Counted from the first letter of the stretch, positions 33,051-42,579 are shown. The stretch: DNA of 64,000 nucleotides from Clostridiales bacterium (GCA_017510605.1 JAFWMQ010000007.1:62001-126000); one strand, 5' to 3'. Made by a program: numbers and translations. The notes: generated from the letters alone by a model not told the origin.

Positions 33051-34575
33051 GAAGGAATACCATACCGACCATCATACCGATACCGACGATAAGTGAGATC
33101 ACTGCATTCTTGGCAAAACCTGCAACCAGGAATGTCAGGAATGATACGGCTGCTGCAGTCAGTGCGTACGGAAGCTGCGTGGAAACGTGAGCAATGTGAT
33201 TGCACTGAGCACCTGCAGAACTCATGATCGTTGTGTCAGAGATCGGTGAGCAGTGGTCTCCGCAAACAGCACCGGCCATACATGCTGATACGCAAATGAT
33301 AGCCAGAGTATTTGAACCGTCGAGAGGGAAAGCTTTCAGAGTGATCGGGATAAGGATACCGAATGTACCCCATGATGTACCTGTAGCAAAAGACAGGCCG
33401 CAGGCAATGAGGAAGATTACCGCAGGCATGATTCCGATGAAAGAACCCTTGGTCCTGTCAACGATCTCCGCAACATAATCAGCAGCGCCCAAAGAATCGG
33501 TCATTGCCTTCAAAGACCATGCAAGAGTGAGGATAAGGATCGGAGGCACCATGGCCTTGAAGCCTTCCTCAACACTTGACATACAGTCCTTGAACTTCAG
33601 GACTTTTCTGCAAAGATAGAAAATAACCGTAAAAACTATACCGCCGAATGATCCGTATGCAAGACCGACTGATGCGTCACTGTTGGCAAATGCATCTACG
33701 AATTTCTGGAAGAAACCGCCCTCCAATTCATCACCGAAGAATCCGCCTGTGTATATCATTCCGAGAACACAACAGAAGATGAGAACAACTACTGGGAGAA
33801 CAAGATCCTTGACCTGACCCTTCTTCTCAACTTTTTCATCTGTCTTTATTTCTGATTCCGCAGGCTTAACCGTAAAGATGTCACCATTCTTGGCGTTGAT
33901 CTCGTGACGAGCCATGGGACCATATTCAGTCTTAAGCAATACCATGAGGACCATCATGACGATAGTAAGGATCGCATAGTAGTTATATGGAATAGCACGG
34001 ATAAAGAGCATGAGTCCGTTCGTACCTTCAGGGGCAAATCCCGATACTGCCGCAGCCCATGATGAGATAGGTGCGATAATGCAGACAGGAGCTGCTGTTG
34101 CGTCAATAAGATAAGCTAGTTTAGCTCTTGATATATTCTGTCTGTCGGTAACAGGTCTCATAACTGAACCTACTGTTAAGCAGTTGAAATAGTCATCAAT
34201 AAAGATCAGCACACCCAATCCGATAGTTGCGAGCTGTGAGCCGACTCTGGAATGAACGTGTTCCGAAGCCCAGTTACCAAATGCCGCCGAACCTCCCGCT
34301 TTGTTCATCAGTGCAACGATTATTCCCAGGAATACAAGGAAAACAAGAATACCAACATTATAAGAATCTGCGAGTGATGCTATGATGCCATCATTGAAAA
34401 CATGTTCCAAAGCAAGTACCGGATGTCCTCCTGCATAGATCAGGCCTCCGACAGCAATACCGACAAACAACGAGCTGTAAACTTCTTTGGTAATAAGAGC
34501 CAGCACGATTGCCACTATCGCCGGTAAGAGTGCCTTAAAAGCAAGTAACAAGAGTTCAGAAAAACTAATATCCAT
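32980..34575 (-). CDS. NhaC-family Na+/H+ antiporter
   Basis: This 531-residue membrane protein has about 12 hydrophobic segments and family features such as LIFIDDYFNCLTVGSVMRPV near residue 125, ATGTSWGTFGILIPI near 405 and CGDHCSPISDTTIMSSAGAQ near 440. Proteins of this family exchange sodium for protons, and some exchange malate or lactate; the substrate here is not determined. A promoter with TTGAGA/TAATAT and a GGGAGGG ribosome site precede it. Its final 23 codons overlap the convergent exporter gene, so the charged C-terminal tail is probably a recent extension. Confidence 0.9.
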   Translation of the reverse strand: MDISFSELLLLAFKALLPAIVAIVLALITKEVYSSLFVGIAVGGLIYAGGHPVLALEHVFNDGIIASLADSYNVGILVFLVFLGIIVALMNKAGGSAAFGNWASEHVHSRVGSQLATIGLGVLIFIDDYFNCLTVGSVMRPVTDRQNISRAKLAYLIDATAAPVCIIAPISSWAAAVSGFAPEGTNGLMLFIRAIPYNYYAILTIVMMVLMVLLKTEYGPMARHEINAKNGDIFTVKPAESEIKTDEKVEKKGQVKDLVLPVVVLIFCCVLGMIYTGGFFGDELEGGFFQKFVDAFANSDASVGLAYGSFGGIVFTVIFYLCRKVLKFKDCMSSVEEGFKAMVPPILILTLAWSLKAMTDSLGAADYVAEIVDRTKGSFIGIMPAVIFLIACGLSFATGTSWGTFGILIPITLKAFPLDGSNTLAIICVSACMAGAVCGDHCSPISDTTIMSSAGAQCNHIAHVSTQLPYALTAAAVSFLTFLVAGFAKNAVISLIVGIGMMVGMVFLLKKALPVPDSESLQKKSQKPAKE

Positions 34576-34605
34576 ATCAGCCCTCCCTATTTAGAATATG
34601 GTTCT

Positions 34606-34634
34606 ATATTAGCACTATGGCCATACCGTCTCAA
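34606..34634 (-). promoter_or_regulatory. Promoter of the NhaC gene
   Basis: On the minus strand TTGAGA (34629-34634), a 17-base spacer and TAATAT (34606-34611) stand about 31 bases upstream of the start codon. Confidence 0.65.
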
Positions 34635-34704
34635 ATTGCAAAACCAATAAAATAAGGTATTTCAAGTCGGCAATCTGCTCGAAAAAGGATATCATCACAA
34701 ACAA

Positions 34705-34735
34705 AGAAGTGTCTCCTTAATCAGGAGACACCTCT
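34705..34735 (-). terminator. Terminator after the GGGtGRT gene
   Basis: GTGTCTCCT (34709-34717) pairs with AGGAGACAC (34723-34731) around a 5-base loop. On the minus strand the hairpin is followed by TTCTTTGTTT. Confidence 0.75.
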
Positions 34736-34760
34736 TGAAATAACAGTAATTAAAGTTCTA

Positions 34761-35783
34761 TCAGAACTTGCCAGCCTTAGCAGCTTCCTCAACGGATACT
34801 GCTGTGGAAACGGTCATACCAACCATCGGGTTGTTGCCTGCGCCGATGAGACCCATCATCTCAACGTGAGCCGGAACCGAAGAAGAACCAGCAAACTGAG
34901 CGTCAGAGTGCATACGGCCCATGGTATCTGTCATACCGTAGGAAGCAGGACCTGCAGCCATGTTATCAGGGTGAAGTGTACGGCCTGTACCGCCTCCTGA
35001 TGCAACGGAGAAGTACTTCTTGCCTGCCTCGAGGCGCTCCTTCTTGTATGTACCTGCAACAGGGTGCTGGAATCTTGTAGGATTGGTGGAGTTACCTGTG
35101 ATGGAAACGTCAACGTTCTCCTTCCAGAGAATAGCAACGCCTTCCTGAACGTCATCTGCACCATAGCAGTTAACCTTTGCTCTCGGAGAATCAGGATTCT
35201 TGGAGTAGCATGTTCTGGAGAGTTCCTTGAGCTCGCCTGTCTTATAGTCATACTCTGTCTCAACATATGTGAAGCCGTTGATTCTGGAGATGATCTTTGC
35301 TGCGTCCTTTCCGAGACCGTCAAGGATAACTCTGAGAGGCTTCTGACGAACACGGTTAGCCTTCTCAGCGATACCAATAGCGCCCTCAGCTGCTGCGAAT
35401 GACTCGTGACCGGCAAGGAATGCGAAGCACTCTGTGTCCTCTTCGAGGAGCATCTTGCCGAGGTTACCGTGACCAAGACCTACCTTACGTCTGTCAGCAA
35501 CGGAACCGGGAATGCAGAAAGCCTGGAGACCTTCACCGATAGCTGCAGCAGCATCGGAAGCCTTGCGGCAGTTCTTCTTGATTGCGATAGCAGCGCCTAC
35601 TGTGTAAGCCCACTTAGCATTCTCGAAGCAGATAGGCTGAATGCCTTCGATGAGGTGATATACATCAAGACCTGCATCTTTTGTGATCTTCTCAGCTTCT
35701 TCAATGGAAGCGATTCCATATTCAGCAAGCTTTGCATTGATCTGGGGGAGTCTTCTCTCGTATGATTCAAATAAATCTGCCAT
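34761..35783 (-). CDS. GGGtGRT-family protein
   Basis: This 340-residue protein contains the sequence that names the family, SVASGGGTGRTLHPDNMAAG, near residue 265. Other conserved-looking glycine-rich stretches are GLGHGNLGKML near residue 102, FLAGHESFAAAEGAIGIAEK near 125 and GLIGAGNNPMVGM near 310. It is predicted soluble and has no transmembrane segment. No reaction is known to me. Its partner 13 bases upstream is an iron-sulfur-scaffold-like gene, which suggests a cluster- or persulfide-related activity. Codons are strongly biased, suggesting high expression. The pair has one strong promoter and one terminator, so it is a dedicated two-gene unit. Confidence 0.85.
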   Translation of the reverse strand: MADLFESYERRLPQINAKLAEYGIASIEEAEKITKDAGLDVYHLIEGIQPICFENAKWAYTVGAAIAIKKNCRKASDAAAAIGEGLQAFCIPGSVADRRKVGLGHGNLGKMLLEEDTECFAFLAGHESFAAAEGAIGIAEKANRVRQKPLRVILDGLGKDAAKIISRINGFTYVETEYDYKTGELKELSRTCYSKNPDSPRAKVNCYGADDVQEGVAILWKENVDVSITGNSTNPTRFQHPVAGTYKKERLEAGKKYFSVASGGGTGRTLHPDNMAAGPASYGMTDTMGRMHSDAQFAGSSSVPAHVEMMGLIGAGNNPMVGMTVSTAVSVEEAAKAGKF

Positions 35784-35796
35784 TTGTCATTCCTCC

Positions 35797-36489
35797 TTAT
35801 TCCTTACGCGGGTCGATGAACTTAACGGCATCATCAACACGTCCATACTTACCGGAAGCCTTTTCAAGAGCTGTAGCCGGATCGTCACCCTTCTTGATGA
35901 AGTCCATCATCTTACCGAAGTTAACGAACTTGTATCCGATGATCTCGTCGTTCTCGTCGATAGCGAGGTCTGTGATATATCCGTCTGTGAGCTCGAGGTA
36001 ACGGGGACCCTTAGCGAGTGTACCGTATGTTGTACCTACCATCGAACGTGCACCCTTACCGAGGTCCTCAAGACCTGCGCCGATCTGGAGTCCGTCCTCA
36101 GAGAAAGCACTCTGTGTTCTGCCGTAAACGATCTGGAGGAAGAGCTCTCTCATTGCTGTGTTGATAGCATCGCAAACGAGGTCTGTGTTAAGAGCCTCAA
36201 GGATCGTGAGTCCGGGAAGGATCTCAGATGCCATAGCAGCGGAGTGTGTCATACCGGAGCAGCCGATCGTCTCAACCAATGCCTCCTGGATGATACCGTC
36301 CTTAACGTTAAGAGACAGTTTGCAGGCGCCCTGCTGAGGTGCACACCAGCCGATACCGTGTGTGTAACCGGAGATGTCCTTTATCTCCTTGGAGCTTACC
36401 CACTTTGCTTCCTCAGGGATCGGTGCGGCACCGTGATGAACACCCTGATGAACAGAGCACATGTTCTTGATCTCTGTTGAATAAATCAT
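35797..36489 (-). CDS. NifU/IscU-like iron-sulfur scaffold protein, partner of the GGGtGRT protein
   Basis: This 230-residue protein has an IscU/NifU N-terminal-like region. Cysteines occur in GWCAPQQGACKL (about residues 45-56) and VETIGCSGMTHSAAMASEIL (about 70-90), the GCS motif being typical of scaffold folds. A third Cys lies in LVCDAINTAM near residue 105. The C-terminal half is additional to classic IscU and contains DLAIDENDEIIGYKFVNFGK. The ATG at 36489 is preferred over a reading to 36585 because GGAG lies 8 bases upstream of it. No IscS, SufB or other assembly gene is nearby, so a general housekeeping role is less likely than a dedicated partnership with the GGGtGRT protein. Confidence 0.8.
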   Translation of the reverse strand: MIYSTEIKNMCSVHQGVHHGAAPIPEEAKWVSSKEIKDISGYTHGIGWCAPQQGACKLSLNVKDGIIQEALVETIGCSGMTHSAAMASEILPGLTILEALNTDLVCDAINTAMRELFLQIVYGRTQSAFSEDGLQIGAGLEDLGKGARSMVGTTYGTLAKGPRYLELTDGYITDLAIDENDEIIGYKFVNFGKMMDFIKKGDDPATALEKASGKYGRVDDAVKFIDPRKE

Positions 36490-36552
36490 GTCTATTTCTC
36501 CTTTCCTTTCAAGGAATTTGTTGGTGGAATGAAATAAAGTTTCCGAGTAGAT

Positions 36553-36581
36553 ATTATATAAAAACAAGGGGGGTATTTCAA
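36553..36581 (-). promoter_or_regulatory. Promoter of the NifU-like/GGGtGRT operon
   Basis: On the minus strand TTGAAA (36576-36581), a 17-base spacer and TATAAT (36553-36558) form a near-perfect promoter, in keeping with the biased codons of both genes. Confidence 0.85.
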
Positions 36582-36650
36582 TCAAAAGAAGCCAATCTTA
36601 TCATGACATTCTGCAAGTATCATCAAAAACACTTAATACACAGGTTTTTA

Positions 36651-36679
36651 TTGTTCTTTTCCTGCCTGCAACATATAAT
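36651..36679 (+). promoter_or_regulatory. Promoter of the diguanylate cyclase gene
   Basis: TTGTTC (36651-36656), a 17-base spacer and TATAAT (36674-36679) lie 45 bases upstream of the GTG start. Confidence 0.75.
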
Positions 36680-36724
36680 TATATTAACAAGAACGGTTTC
36701 AAAGATCTTTGAGAGGCATTCTGA

Positions 36725-37789
36725 GTGATTACCGAATACATTACAAAAAATTGGGCACTTATCCTTGTCCTTTTGGGATATACCGTGTCCCTCATATCTA
36801 CTGTATTTCTGGATAAGAAGACGATCATGCGCATGTATGCCCTGATCATCGAGGTCATGATCCTCTCGATCCTGGTATATGCCGAGTTCTACATGGCAGA
36901 CCACAATGACCATAAACTGGCAAGGACTGTTCTTATCGCAATCAGATACAGCACCACGCCCTTCCTTATCGCTCAGATCATCATTACAATAATCAAGAAA
37001 CAGCGCTGGTATGTATTCATTCCTGCCATTGTTCTGACTTTGATCGATTTTATATCGATCCCTACCGGTATAGTGGTCAGCATCGGTGATGACGGTAAGA
37101 TGCAGCGCGGCCCGCTCGGTCTCTTGCCGTATATAGTGGTTGGTCTTTACTGCGCTTTCCTGGTCTTTCTCATGATAAAGCACAGCAAAAAACAGTCTAC
37201 TGAGAGAGTTCCGATAATCTTCTTCTGTTTTGCTTTTTTCTCGGGGATCATAATGCCGTTTTTGATCGGAAGTGATTATTCACAGCTTTTCTGTGCGACG
37301 ATAGCGATTTCAATGTTCGTCTACTATGTGTTCTTGATACTACAGGTTACCAAAAAGGATCCACTCACGGGACTGCTTAACCGTCAGGCATACTATTCCG
37401 ATACATCCAATGAACCTGAAGAGATTACAGCTCTTGTATCGATCGATATGAACGGGCTCAAGAAGATAAATGACAATGAAGGCCATATAGCCGGCGACAA
37501 AGCTATCTCAACACTTGCCAACTGTTTTCTCCGAGCAGTAAAGCGTAAGCAGTCTGTTTACAGGATCGGGGGCGATGAATTCGTTATCATATGCCGAAAG
37601 GTACCTGAAAAAGATGTTATCGAACTTACGAAGCGCATACACAGGCTTGTCGCCGAGACTCCTTACAGCTGTTCCGTGGGATACGGCTATTCCAGTGACG
37701 GTAAAAAATCTATAGATGAACTCCTCAGCGAATCTGATGAGAACATGTATGCCGAAAAGCAGCAGTATTACAAAAACATGGTTACCTGA
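36725..37789 (+). CDS. Membrane-bound GGDEF diguanylate cyclase
   Basis: This 354-residue protein has about six hydrophobic segments in residues 8-205, a 7TM-like input region, followed by a GGDEF domain. The catalytic loop is intact as YRIGGDEFVIICR near residue 282, and KKDPLTGLLNRQAYY marks the domain start. It should make cyclic di-GMP from GTP. The product-inhibition RxxD site five residues before GGDEF is absent (VKRKQSVYRI occupies that region), so feedback control may be missing. The start is GTG with GAGAGG upstream. The stop overlaps the convergent trpA stop by 8 bases. Confidence 0.9.
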   Translation: MITEYITKNWALILVLLGYTVSLISTVFLDKKTIMRMYALIIEVMILSILVYAEFYMADHNDHKLARTVLIAIRYSTTPFLIAQIIITIIKKQRWYVFIPAIVLTLIDFISIPTGIVVSIGDDGKMQRGPLGLLPYIVVGLYCAFLVFLMIKHSKKQSTERVPIIFFCFAFFSGIIMPFLIGSDYSQLFCATIAISMFVYYVFLILQVTKKDPLTGLLNRQAYYSDTSNEPEEITALVSIDMNGLKKINDNEGHIAGDKAISTLANCFLRAVKRKQSVYRIGGDEFVIICRKVPEKDVIELTKRIHRLVAETPYSCSVGYGYSSDGKKSIDELLSESDENMYAEKQQYYKNMVT

Positions 37790-38558
37790 CCGCGTCGACC
37801 ATCGACTTCACATACTCACCTACATGTCCGGGTGCATCTATTCCGTACTCTGCAATTATCTTAACGATTGCAGAACCTACGATTACACCATCGGCACTCT
37901 GTGACATAGTCTTTGCCTGTTCAGGAGTCGATATTCCGAAGCCTATAGCACAGGGTACATCAGTGGCAGCCTTTACCGCAGCACACAACGACGGAATATC
38001 CGTCGTGATATTGTTCCTGACACCCGTGACACCAAGACTTGATACTATGTAGATAAATCCTGTTGCCGATGAAGCAACCATGGAGATACGTTCATCCGAT
38101 GTCGGTGCGATCAGTGAGATCAAGTCGATCCCGTACTGCCTGCAGATACCGTCAAACTCATCTTTTTCCTCGTAAGGAACATCAGGCAGAATGATGCCGT
38201 CGATACCTGCTTCAGATGCTTTTTTGCAAAATCTCTCAATGCCGTACGAAAATACGACATTCGCATATGTCATGAATACCATCGGCACGGTTACTCCAAG
38301 CTCTGTTCTGAGACGAACCACCATATTGAAAACCTTATCCGTGGTGCATCCGTTTTCGAGAGCCCTCAGACTTGCCTCCATGATGACCGGGCCTTCTGCA
38401 GTCGGATCAGAGAAAGGGATTCCGAGTTCGATCAGGGAAGCACCTGCTTTCTGCATCTCAACAACACAGCGTGCCGTCGTATCAAGGTCAGGATCACCGC
38501 AGGTTATAAAAGGAATGAACGCTTTTCCGTTCTCAAATGCTTTAGCTATATTACTCAT
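37782..38558 (-). CDS. trpA: Tryptophan synthase alpha subunit
   Basis: This 258-residue TIM-barrel subunit cleaves indole-3-glycerol phosphate to indole and glyceraldehyde-3-phosphate. The catalytic Glu is in [16 protein letters not shown] near residue 48 and the catalytic Asp in [12 protein letters not shown] near 130. The phosphate-binding GFGISTPEQ and GVIVGSAIV motifs follow. The ATG at 38558 lies inside the end of trpB (8-base overlap), the usual coupling for a 1:1 complex. A longer reading upstream is a shadow of trpB. It is the last gene of the trp operon. Confidence 0.96.
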   Translation of the reverse strand: MSNIAKAFENGKAFIPFITCGDPDLDTTARCVVEMQKAGASLIELGIPFSDPTAEGPVIMEASLRALENGCTTDKVFNMVVRLRTELGVTVPMVFMTYANVVFSYGIERFCKKASEAGIDGIILPDVPYEEKDEFDGICRQYGIDLISLIAPTSDERISMVASSATGFIYIVSSLGVTGVRNNITTDIPSLCAAVKAATDVPCAIGFGISTPEQAKTMSQSADGVIVGSAIVKIIAEYGIDAPGHVGEYVKSMVDAVR

Positions 38559-39741
38559 TGATATTCTCCCCTCTGTAACGCGCGATAGCAGCGCAGTCCT
38601 TGTCGCCTCTGCCCGAGATCGTGATGACCATGATCTTATCCTTACCAAGTGTGGGTGCAAGCTTCATTGCATGAGCAACGGCATGAGCAGATTCAATTGC
38701 AGGAATAATCCCTTCTGTCTTTGAAAGATATTCAAAAGCCCGAACCGCTTCCTCGTCAGTTATTGCAACATACTGAGCTCTTCCGGTATCGTGGAGCATC
38801 GCATGCTCGGGGCCGATGCCCGGATAATCAAGGCCTGCGGAAATCGAATAAACAGGCGCGATCTGACCGTATTCATCCTGACAGAAATAAGACTTCATAC
38901 CGTGGAAGATGCCGAGCCTGCCGGTATTGATCGTGGCAGCCGTCTCAAAGGTATCGATGCCTCTTCCTGCCGCTTCACAGCCGATAAGGTTAACACTCTT
39001 ATCCTCAATATAGTGATAGAAGGATCCAATAGCGTTAGAACCGCCGCCGCAACATGCAAGAACATAATCAGGAAGACGTCCTTCCTTTTCCAGTACCTGA
39101 GCCTTTGATTCACGCGAGATAACAGCCTGGAAATCCCTAACGATCGTCGGGAAAGGATGAGGACCCATGACGGAACCCAGACAATAGTGAGTATCGTCGA
39201 TCCTTGTGGTCCATTCGCGCATGCATTCCGACACGGCGTCCTTAAGCGTTGCTGTTCCTGAAGTTACAGGAACGACTTCCGCGCCTAAAAGCTTCATTCT
39301 GTATACGTTTAATGCCTGACGCTCCGTATCGACCTTGCCCATAAAGACAACGCATTCCATACCGAAAAGTGCTGCAGCCGTAGCAGTGGCAACGCCGTGC
39401 TGGCCTGCACCGGTCTCAGCGATGAGTCTGGTCTTGCCCATCTTCTTTGCAAGAAGTGCCTGACCCAAAACATTATTGATCTTGTGCGATCCGGTGTGAT
39501 TCAGGTCTTCTCTCTTGAGATAGATCTTCGCGCCGCCCAGATCTTTGGTCATCTTCTCAGCATAGTAAAGATTAGACGGACGGCCTGCGTAATCGTTCAA
39601 CAATTCCGTGAGTTCCTTATTGAACTCAGGGTCATTCTTATAGTGGTTATAAGCCTCTTCCAGCTCTATTACAGCGTTCATCAGAGTCTCGGGGATGTAC
39701 TGTCCTCCGTGAATTCCGAATCTTCCTTTTGACTCAGGCAT
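38551..39741 (-). CDS. trpB: Tryptophan synthase beta subunit
   Basis: This 396-residue PLP enzyme condenses indole with serine to give tryptophan. The PLP lysine sits in [15 protein letters not shown] near residue 87. The glycine-rich phosphate-binding loop [15 protein letters not shown] is near 232, and the GRGDKD motif lies close to the C-terminus. The start at 39741 has GGAGG 5-6 bases upstream and overlaps the end of trpF by 8 bases. The N-terminus ([13 protein letters not shown]) marks it as TrpB1, the form that pairs with TrpA. Confidence 0.97.
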   Translation of the reverse strand: MPESKGRFGIHGGQYIPETLMNAVIELEEAYNHYKNDPEFNKELTELLNDYAGRPSNLYYAEKMTKDLGGAKIYLKREDLNHTGSHKINNVLGQALLAKKMGKTRLIAETGAGQHGVATATAAALFGMECVVFMGKVDTERQALNVYRMKLLGAEVVPVTSGTATLKDAVSECMREWTTRIDDTHYCLGSVMGPHPFPTIVRDFQAVISRESKAQVLEKEGRLPDYVLACCGGGSNAIGSFYHYIEDKSVNLIGCEAAGRGIDTFETAATINTGRLGIFHGMKSYFCQDEYGQIAPVYSISAGLDYPGIGPEHAMLHDTGRAQYVAITDEEAVRAFEYLSKTEGIIPAIESAHAVAHAMKLAPTLGKDKIMVITISGRGDKDCAAIARYRGENINE

Positions 39742-40351
39742 AATTACCTCCATGCTTAACTGCTTTTATAAACTTTGCTATTTTCTCTTCATCCTTGATA
39801 CCGTCTGTCTCAACGCCGGAGCTTACATCAACGGCAAATGGTTCCAATAATCTTATCGCTTCTCCGACCGATTCGGGATCAAGACCTCCTGCGAGGAAAT
39901 AATCTCTTTTAAACCCCTTGAGTATACTCCAGTCGAACTTCTTTCCCGATCCGGCACCGGAGTCGATCATGACATAATCCGCATTACTGTTTGAGGCTTT
40001 CTCCAGCGCGCCCTCTTCCGATGCTTTGTATGCTTTGATAACAGGACGCTCAAGAGTTCTTTTTACATACTCAACATATTCTTCTGACTCATGCCCGTGA
40101 AGCTGGACCATCTCGACTCCGCTTATCCTGGCGATCCTTATGACACTGTCCAACGGCTCATCCATAAACACTCCGACAGGTTTTATATCTGACCTGAGCA
40201 ATTCTATCAGTTCGTTTGCTTTATAAGGATCAACGTATCTTTTTGACTTTTGAAAGAAAACAAAACCCGCATAATCGGCACCATGCCTGTTGACGGCTAT
40301 AATGTCTTCCAGTCTGGAAAGTCCGCAGATCTTCAGTTCAGTACCAAACAT
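39734..40351 (-). CDS. trpF: Phosphoribosylanthranilate isomerase
   Basis: This 205-residue barrel enzyme catalyses the Amadori rearrangement of N-(5-phosphoribosyl)anthranilate. It starts with the catalytic cysteine motif LKICGLSR and includes the [14 protein letters not shown] segment and the [13 protein letters not shown] loop with catalytic-type Asp and Ser near the C-terminus. The start codon overlaps the trpC stop as TAATG. It is a separate gene rather than the TrpC-TrpF fusion of enterobacteria. Confidence 0.95.
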   Translation of the reverse strand: MFGTELKICGLSRLEDIIAVNRHGADYAGFVFFQKSKRYVDPYKANELIELLRSDIKPVGVFMDEPLDSVIRIARISGVEMVQLHGHESEEYVEYVKRTLERPVIKAYKASEEGALEKASNSNADYVMIDSGAGSGKKFDWSILKGFKRDYFLAGGLDPESVGEAIRLLEPFAVDVSSGVETDGIKDEEKIAKFIKAVKHGGNYA

Positions 40352-41136
40352 TATGCCAACCCCTTCAAAGTGTTAAGGAATGCCGTCTTATCTTTTGCCC
40401 TCATCATCGATTCACCGATCAGGACCGCATCTACTTTTTCTCTTTCCAGCAATTCTATGTCCTCTCTCGACTTCACTCCGCTCTCAGCAACGAAAAGAGC
40501 CTTATCACCCACATATTCCCTTAGTCTTAAGCAATTGGACGGATCAACGGTAAAATCACGCAGGTTACGGTTGTTTACACCGATAACCCTCGCACCTTCA
40601 CCCAGAGCCATGTCGCATTCATTTTTATCGTGCGCTTCGACAAGGGCGGTAAGTTCAAGTTCATCACAGAGTCTTATGTATTTGCCGAGTGTCTTGGAGT
40701 CAAGGATCGAGCATATAAGAAGAACTGCGGATGCCTTGTGTACACGTGCCTCGTAGATCATGTATTCATCTACCGTGAAGTCCTTTCGGAGAACCGGGAC
40801 CGAAACCTCCGAAGCGATCTCATCCAGGTAATCAAGAGAACCCATAAACCATTTCGGTTCGGTGAGGACAGAGATGCATGAAGCTCCTGCCCTTTCGTAG
40901 TCTCTTGCTATATCAAGATAATGAAAATCCTCAGCGATAACACCCTTTGAAGGAGACGCTTTTTTGCACTCACAGATAAAGCTGATACCATCCTCTTTGA
41001 GTTTGTTCTCGAAAGCAAATCCCGTTCCGGACATGGCATATGCCATATCCATCACTTTGGAAAGAGATACATCCAGTTTCTTATCAAGGTATATCTTCTG
41101 ATTATTCTCAGCGATCTGTTCGAGGATGTCTGCCAT
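40351..41136 (-). CDS. trpC: Indole-3-glycerol phosphate synthase
   Basis: This 261-residue barrel enzyme forms indole-3-glycerol phosphate from CdRP. Key motifs are FICECKKASPSKGVI near residue 50 with the catalytic Lys, VLRKDFTVDEYMIYEA near 108, and GVNNRNLRDFTVD and FVAESGVKSREDI later. The ATG at 41136 is chosen because AGAAGG lies 7 bases upstream; the alternative at 41157 is the trpD end region. The gene lies 17 bases after trpD and is coupled to trpF. Confidence 0.96.
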   Translation of the reverse strand: MADILEQIAENNQKIYLDKKLDVSLSKVMDMAYAMSGTGFAFENKLKEDGISFICECKKASPSKGVIAEDFHYLDIARDYERAGASCISVLTEPKWFMGSLDYLDEIASEVSVPVLRKDFTVDEYMIYEARVHKASAVLLICSILDSKTLGKYIRLCDELELTALVEAHDKNECDMALGEGARVIGVNNRNLRDFTVDPSNCLRLREYVGDKALFVAESGVKSREDIELLEREKVDAVLIGESMMRAKDKTAFLNTLKGLA

Positions 41137-41153
41137 GGTATGTCCTTCTGATA

Positions 41154-42179
41154 TCACTTGTTTGATTCTTCAACAAACTGATTAAGTTTTTCCAGAGCCT
41201 TTCCGCTCTCGATAAGGTGCTTGGCCTGTCCTACACCCTCTTCGATCGTCTTGGCCTTGCCTGCGGCATATATTGCTGCACCTGCATTCATGCAGACAAC
41301 GCTCTTTCTTACGTCTGTGATCCTGCCATCAAGTATACCTCTTGTAACTTCGGCATTCTCGGCAGGAGTGCCACCAACAATATCATCTTTTGTTCCTCTT
41401 GCAAATCCGAAATCCTCAGGCTTGATCTCATAAGTGGTGATCGTTCCGTCGGGCTTGAGTTCAGCAACAAATGTTTCAGAGGATACAGAGATCTCATCGA
41501 GCTTGTCCTCACCGTAAACAACCAGGGCTCTCTTTGCACCCAATGACTTCAATACATGTGCAACAGGCTCTGCAAGATACTGGTCGTAAACACCCAAGAG
41601 ATAGAAATCAGGCTCAGCAGGATTCGTCAAAGGTCCAAGGATATTGAATACTGTCCTGAAACCAAGCTCCTTGCGGATAGGTCCTACATATTTCATGGAT
41701 GTATGATACTTCTGTGCAAAGAAGAAGCAGAAACCGACATTCTTAAGAAGTTCCACGCACTTCTCGGGTTCAAGATTGATGTTTGCACCCAAAGCCTCAA
41801 GGCAATCAGCTGTTCCTGACTTTGAAGAAGCTGCACGGTTACCGTGCTTTGCTACCTTTATTCCGGCTGCGGCAGCAACAAATGCGGATGTTGTGGAGAT
41901 ATTAAAACTTCCTGCACGGTCTCCGCCTGTTCCTACGATCTCAAGGACTTCCATGCCGCCCTTGTCTACCTTCATTGCATGCTCACGCATCGCTGCTGCG
42001 CATCCCGTGATCTCATCGATCGTCTCAAATCTTGCACTCTTTGTTGAAAGAGCAGCAAGGAAAGCCGCATTCTGGGTGGATGTTGACATACCGCCCATAA
42101 TCTCGTTCATTGTCTCGTACGCCTCTTCGTAAGTAAGGTCTTCCTTGTTTACGATCTTCTCGATTGCTGTTTTGATCAT
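41154..42179 (-). CDS. trpD: Anthranilate phosphoribosyltransferase
   Basis: This 341-residue enzyme joins anthranilate to PRPP. The PRPP-binding signature [21 protein letters not shown] is visible (split: [16 protein letters not shown]), with [20 protein letters not shown] and the [19 protein letters not shown] loop. The ATG at 42179 follows GGAAGGAG. It is the first gene of the operon behind a tryptophan T-box. trpE and trpG are not in the window, so anthranilate synthase must be encoded elsewhere or anthranilate salvaged. Confidence 0.96.
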   Translation of the reverse strand: MIKTAIEKIVNKEDLTYEEAYETMNEIMGGMSTSTQNAAFLAALSTKSARFETIDEITGCAAAMREHAMKVDKGGMEVLEIVGTGGDRAGSFNISTTSAFVAAAAGIKVAKHGNRAASSKSGTADCLEALGANINLEPEKCVELLKNVGFCFFFAQKYHTSMKYVGPIRKELGFRTVFNILGPLTNPAEPDFYLLGVYDQYLAEPVAHVLKSLGAKRALVVYGEDKLDEISVSSETFVAELKPDGTITTYEIKPEDFGFARGTKDDIVGGTPAENAEVTRGILDGRITDVRKSVVCMNAGAAIYAAGKAKTIEEGVGQAKHLIESGKALEKLNQFVEESNK

Positions 42180-42190
42180 GTTCTTTCTCC

Positions 42191-42211
42191 TTCCGGTTGG
42201 TTCTGCCGGAA
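42191..42211 (-). other. Small hairpin against the trpD ribosome binding site
   Basis: TTCCGG (42191-42196) pairs with CCGGAA (42206-42211). On the transcript the 3' arm runs into the GGAAGGAG ribosome site of trpD, so the hairpin could dampen translation in addition to the T-box terminator. Confidence 0.5.
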
Positions 42212-42213
42212 AT

Positions 42214-42251
42214 AAAAATCCCCGACAGGAATATAAGTGTTCCTGCCGGGG
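42214..42251 (-). terminator. T-box-controlled terminator before trpD
   Basis: On the minus strand CCCCGGCAGGAA pairs with TTCCTGTCGGGG, followed by ATTTTTAT. It lies just after the T-box sequence, as in a transcription-attenuation T-box. Confidence 0.9.
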
Positions 42252-42476
42252 ACGAATTAACATATAATCCGCGGTGCCACCCTGGCTTTGCGTTTGTGAG
42301 ACGCACACTCAAAGGATACCAACATATCCCGGACTGCTTACGCGAGTCTTACGTTGCACATTTAATGCACCCTCCGCGGTCCATTTGATAATCCGGTTCC
42401 CGCTTCACTCTCAGCATCGGAAGCTCTCTGTAGGGCCTTTTACTACCTTTATCTCCGCATCAACGGTTTGATTGTT
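42214..42476 (-). promoter_or_regulatory. Tryptophan T-box riboswitch controlling trpDCFBA
   Basis: The leader contains the T-box AGGGTGGCACCGCGG (minus strand, 42269-42283). A long Stem I carries the GCTGAGAGTGAAGC distal element. In the specifier loop the triplet TGG (42381-42383), followed by a purine as expected, reads as the tryptophan codon. Uncharged tRNA-Trp would pair with TGG and with the T-box, forming the antiterminator and allowing transcription into trpD. The antiterminator competes with the terminator at 42214-42251. Confidence 0.94.
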
Positions 42477-42482
42477 GTAACA

Positions 42483-42511
42483 AAAATAATACTTAATTTT
42501 GGAAAAGTCAA
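42483..42511 (-). promoter_or_regulatory. Promoter of the trp operon
   Basis: On the minus strand TTGACT (42506-42511), a 17-base spacer and TATTTT (42483-42488) place the start of transcription near 42476, at the 5' end of T-box Stem I. Confidence 0.7.
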
Positions 42512-42579
42512 CATTTTTCTGAAACTACATATTGTGTCTATGGTAAAATCTAAAAAACATTTAGGAAATCGGGAGATTT

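Noticed and set aside
35683..36480. 265-codon open frame on the plus strand opposite the GGGtGRT/NifU-like genes
   Set aside because: It is a mirror of highly biased codons in the real genes, has no ribosome site, and its translation is Ser/Cys/Leu-rich with no domain.
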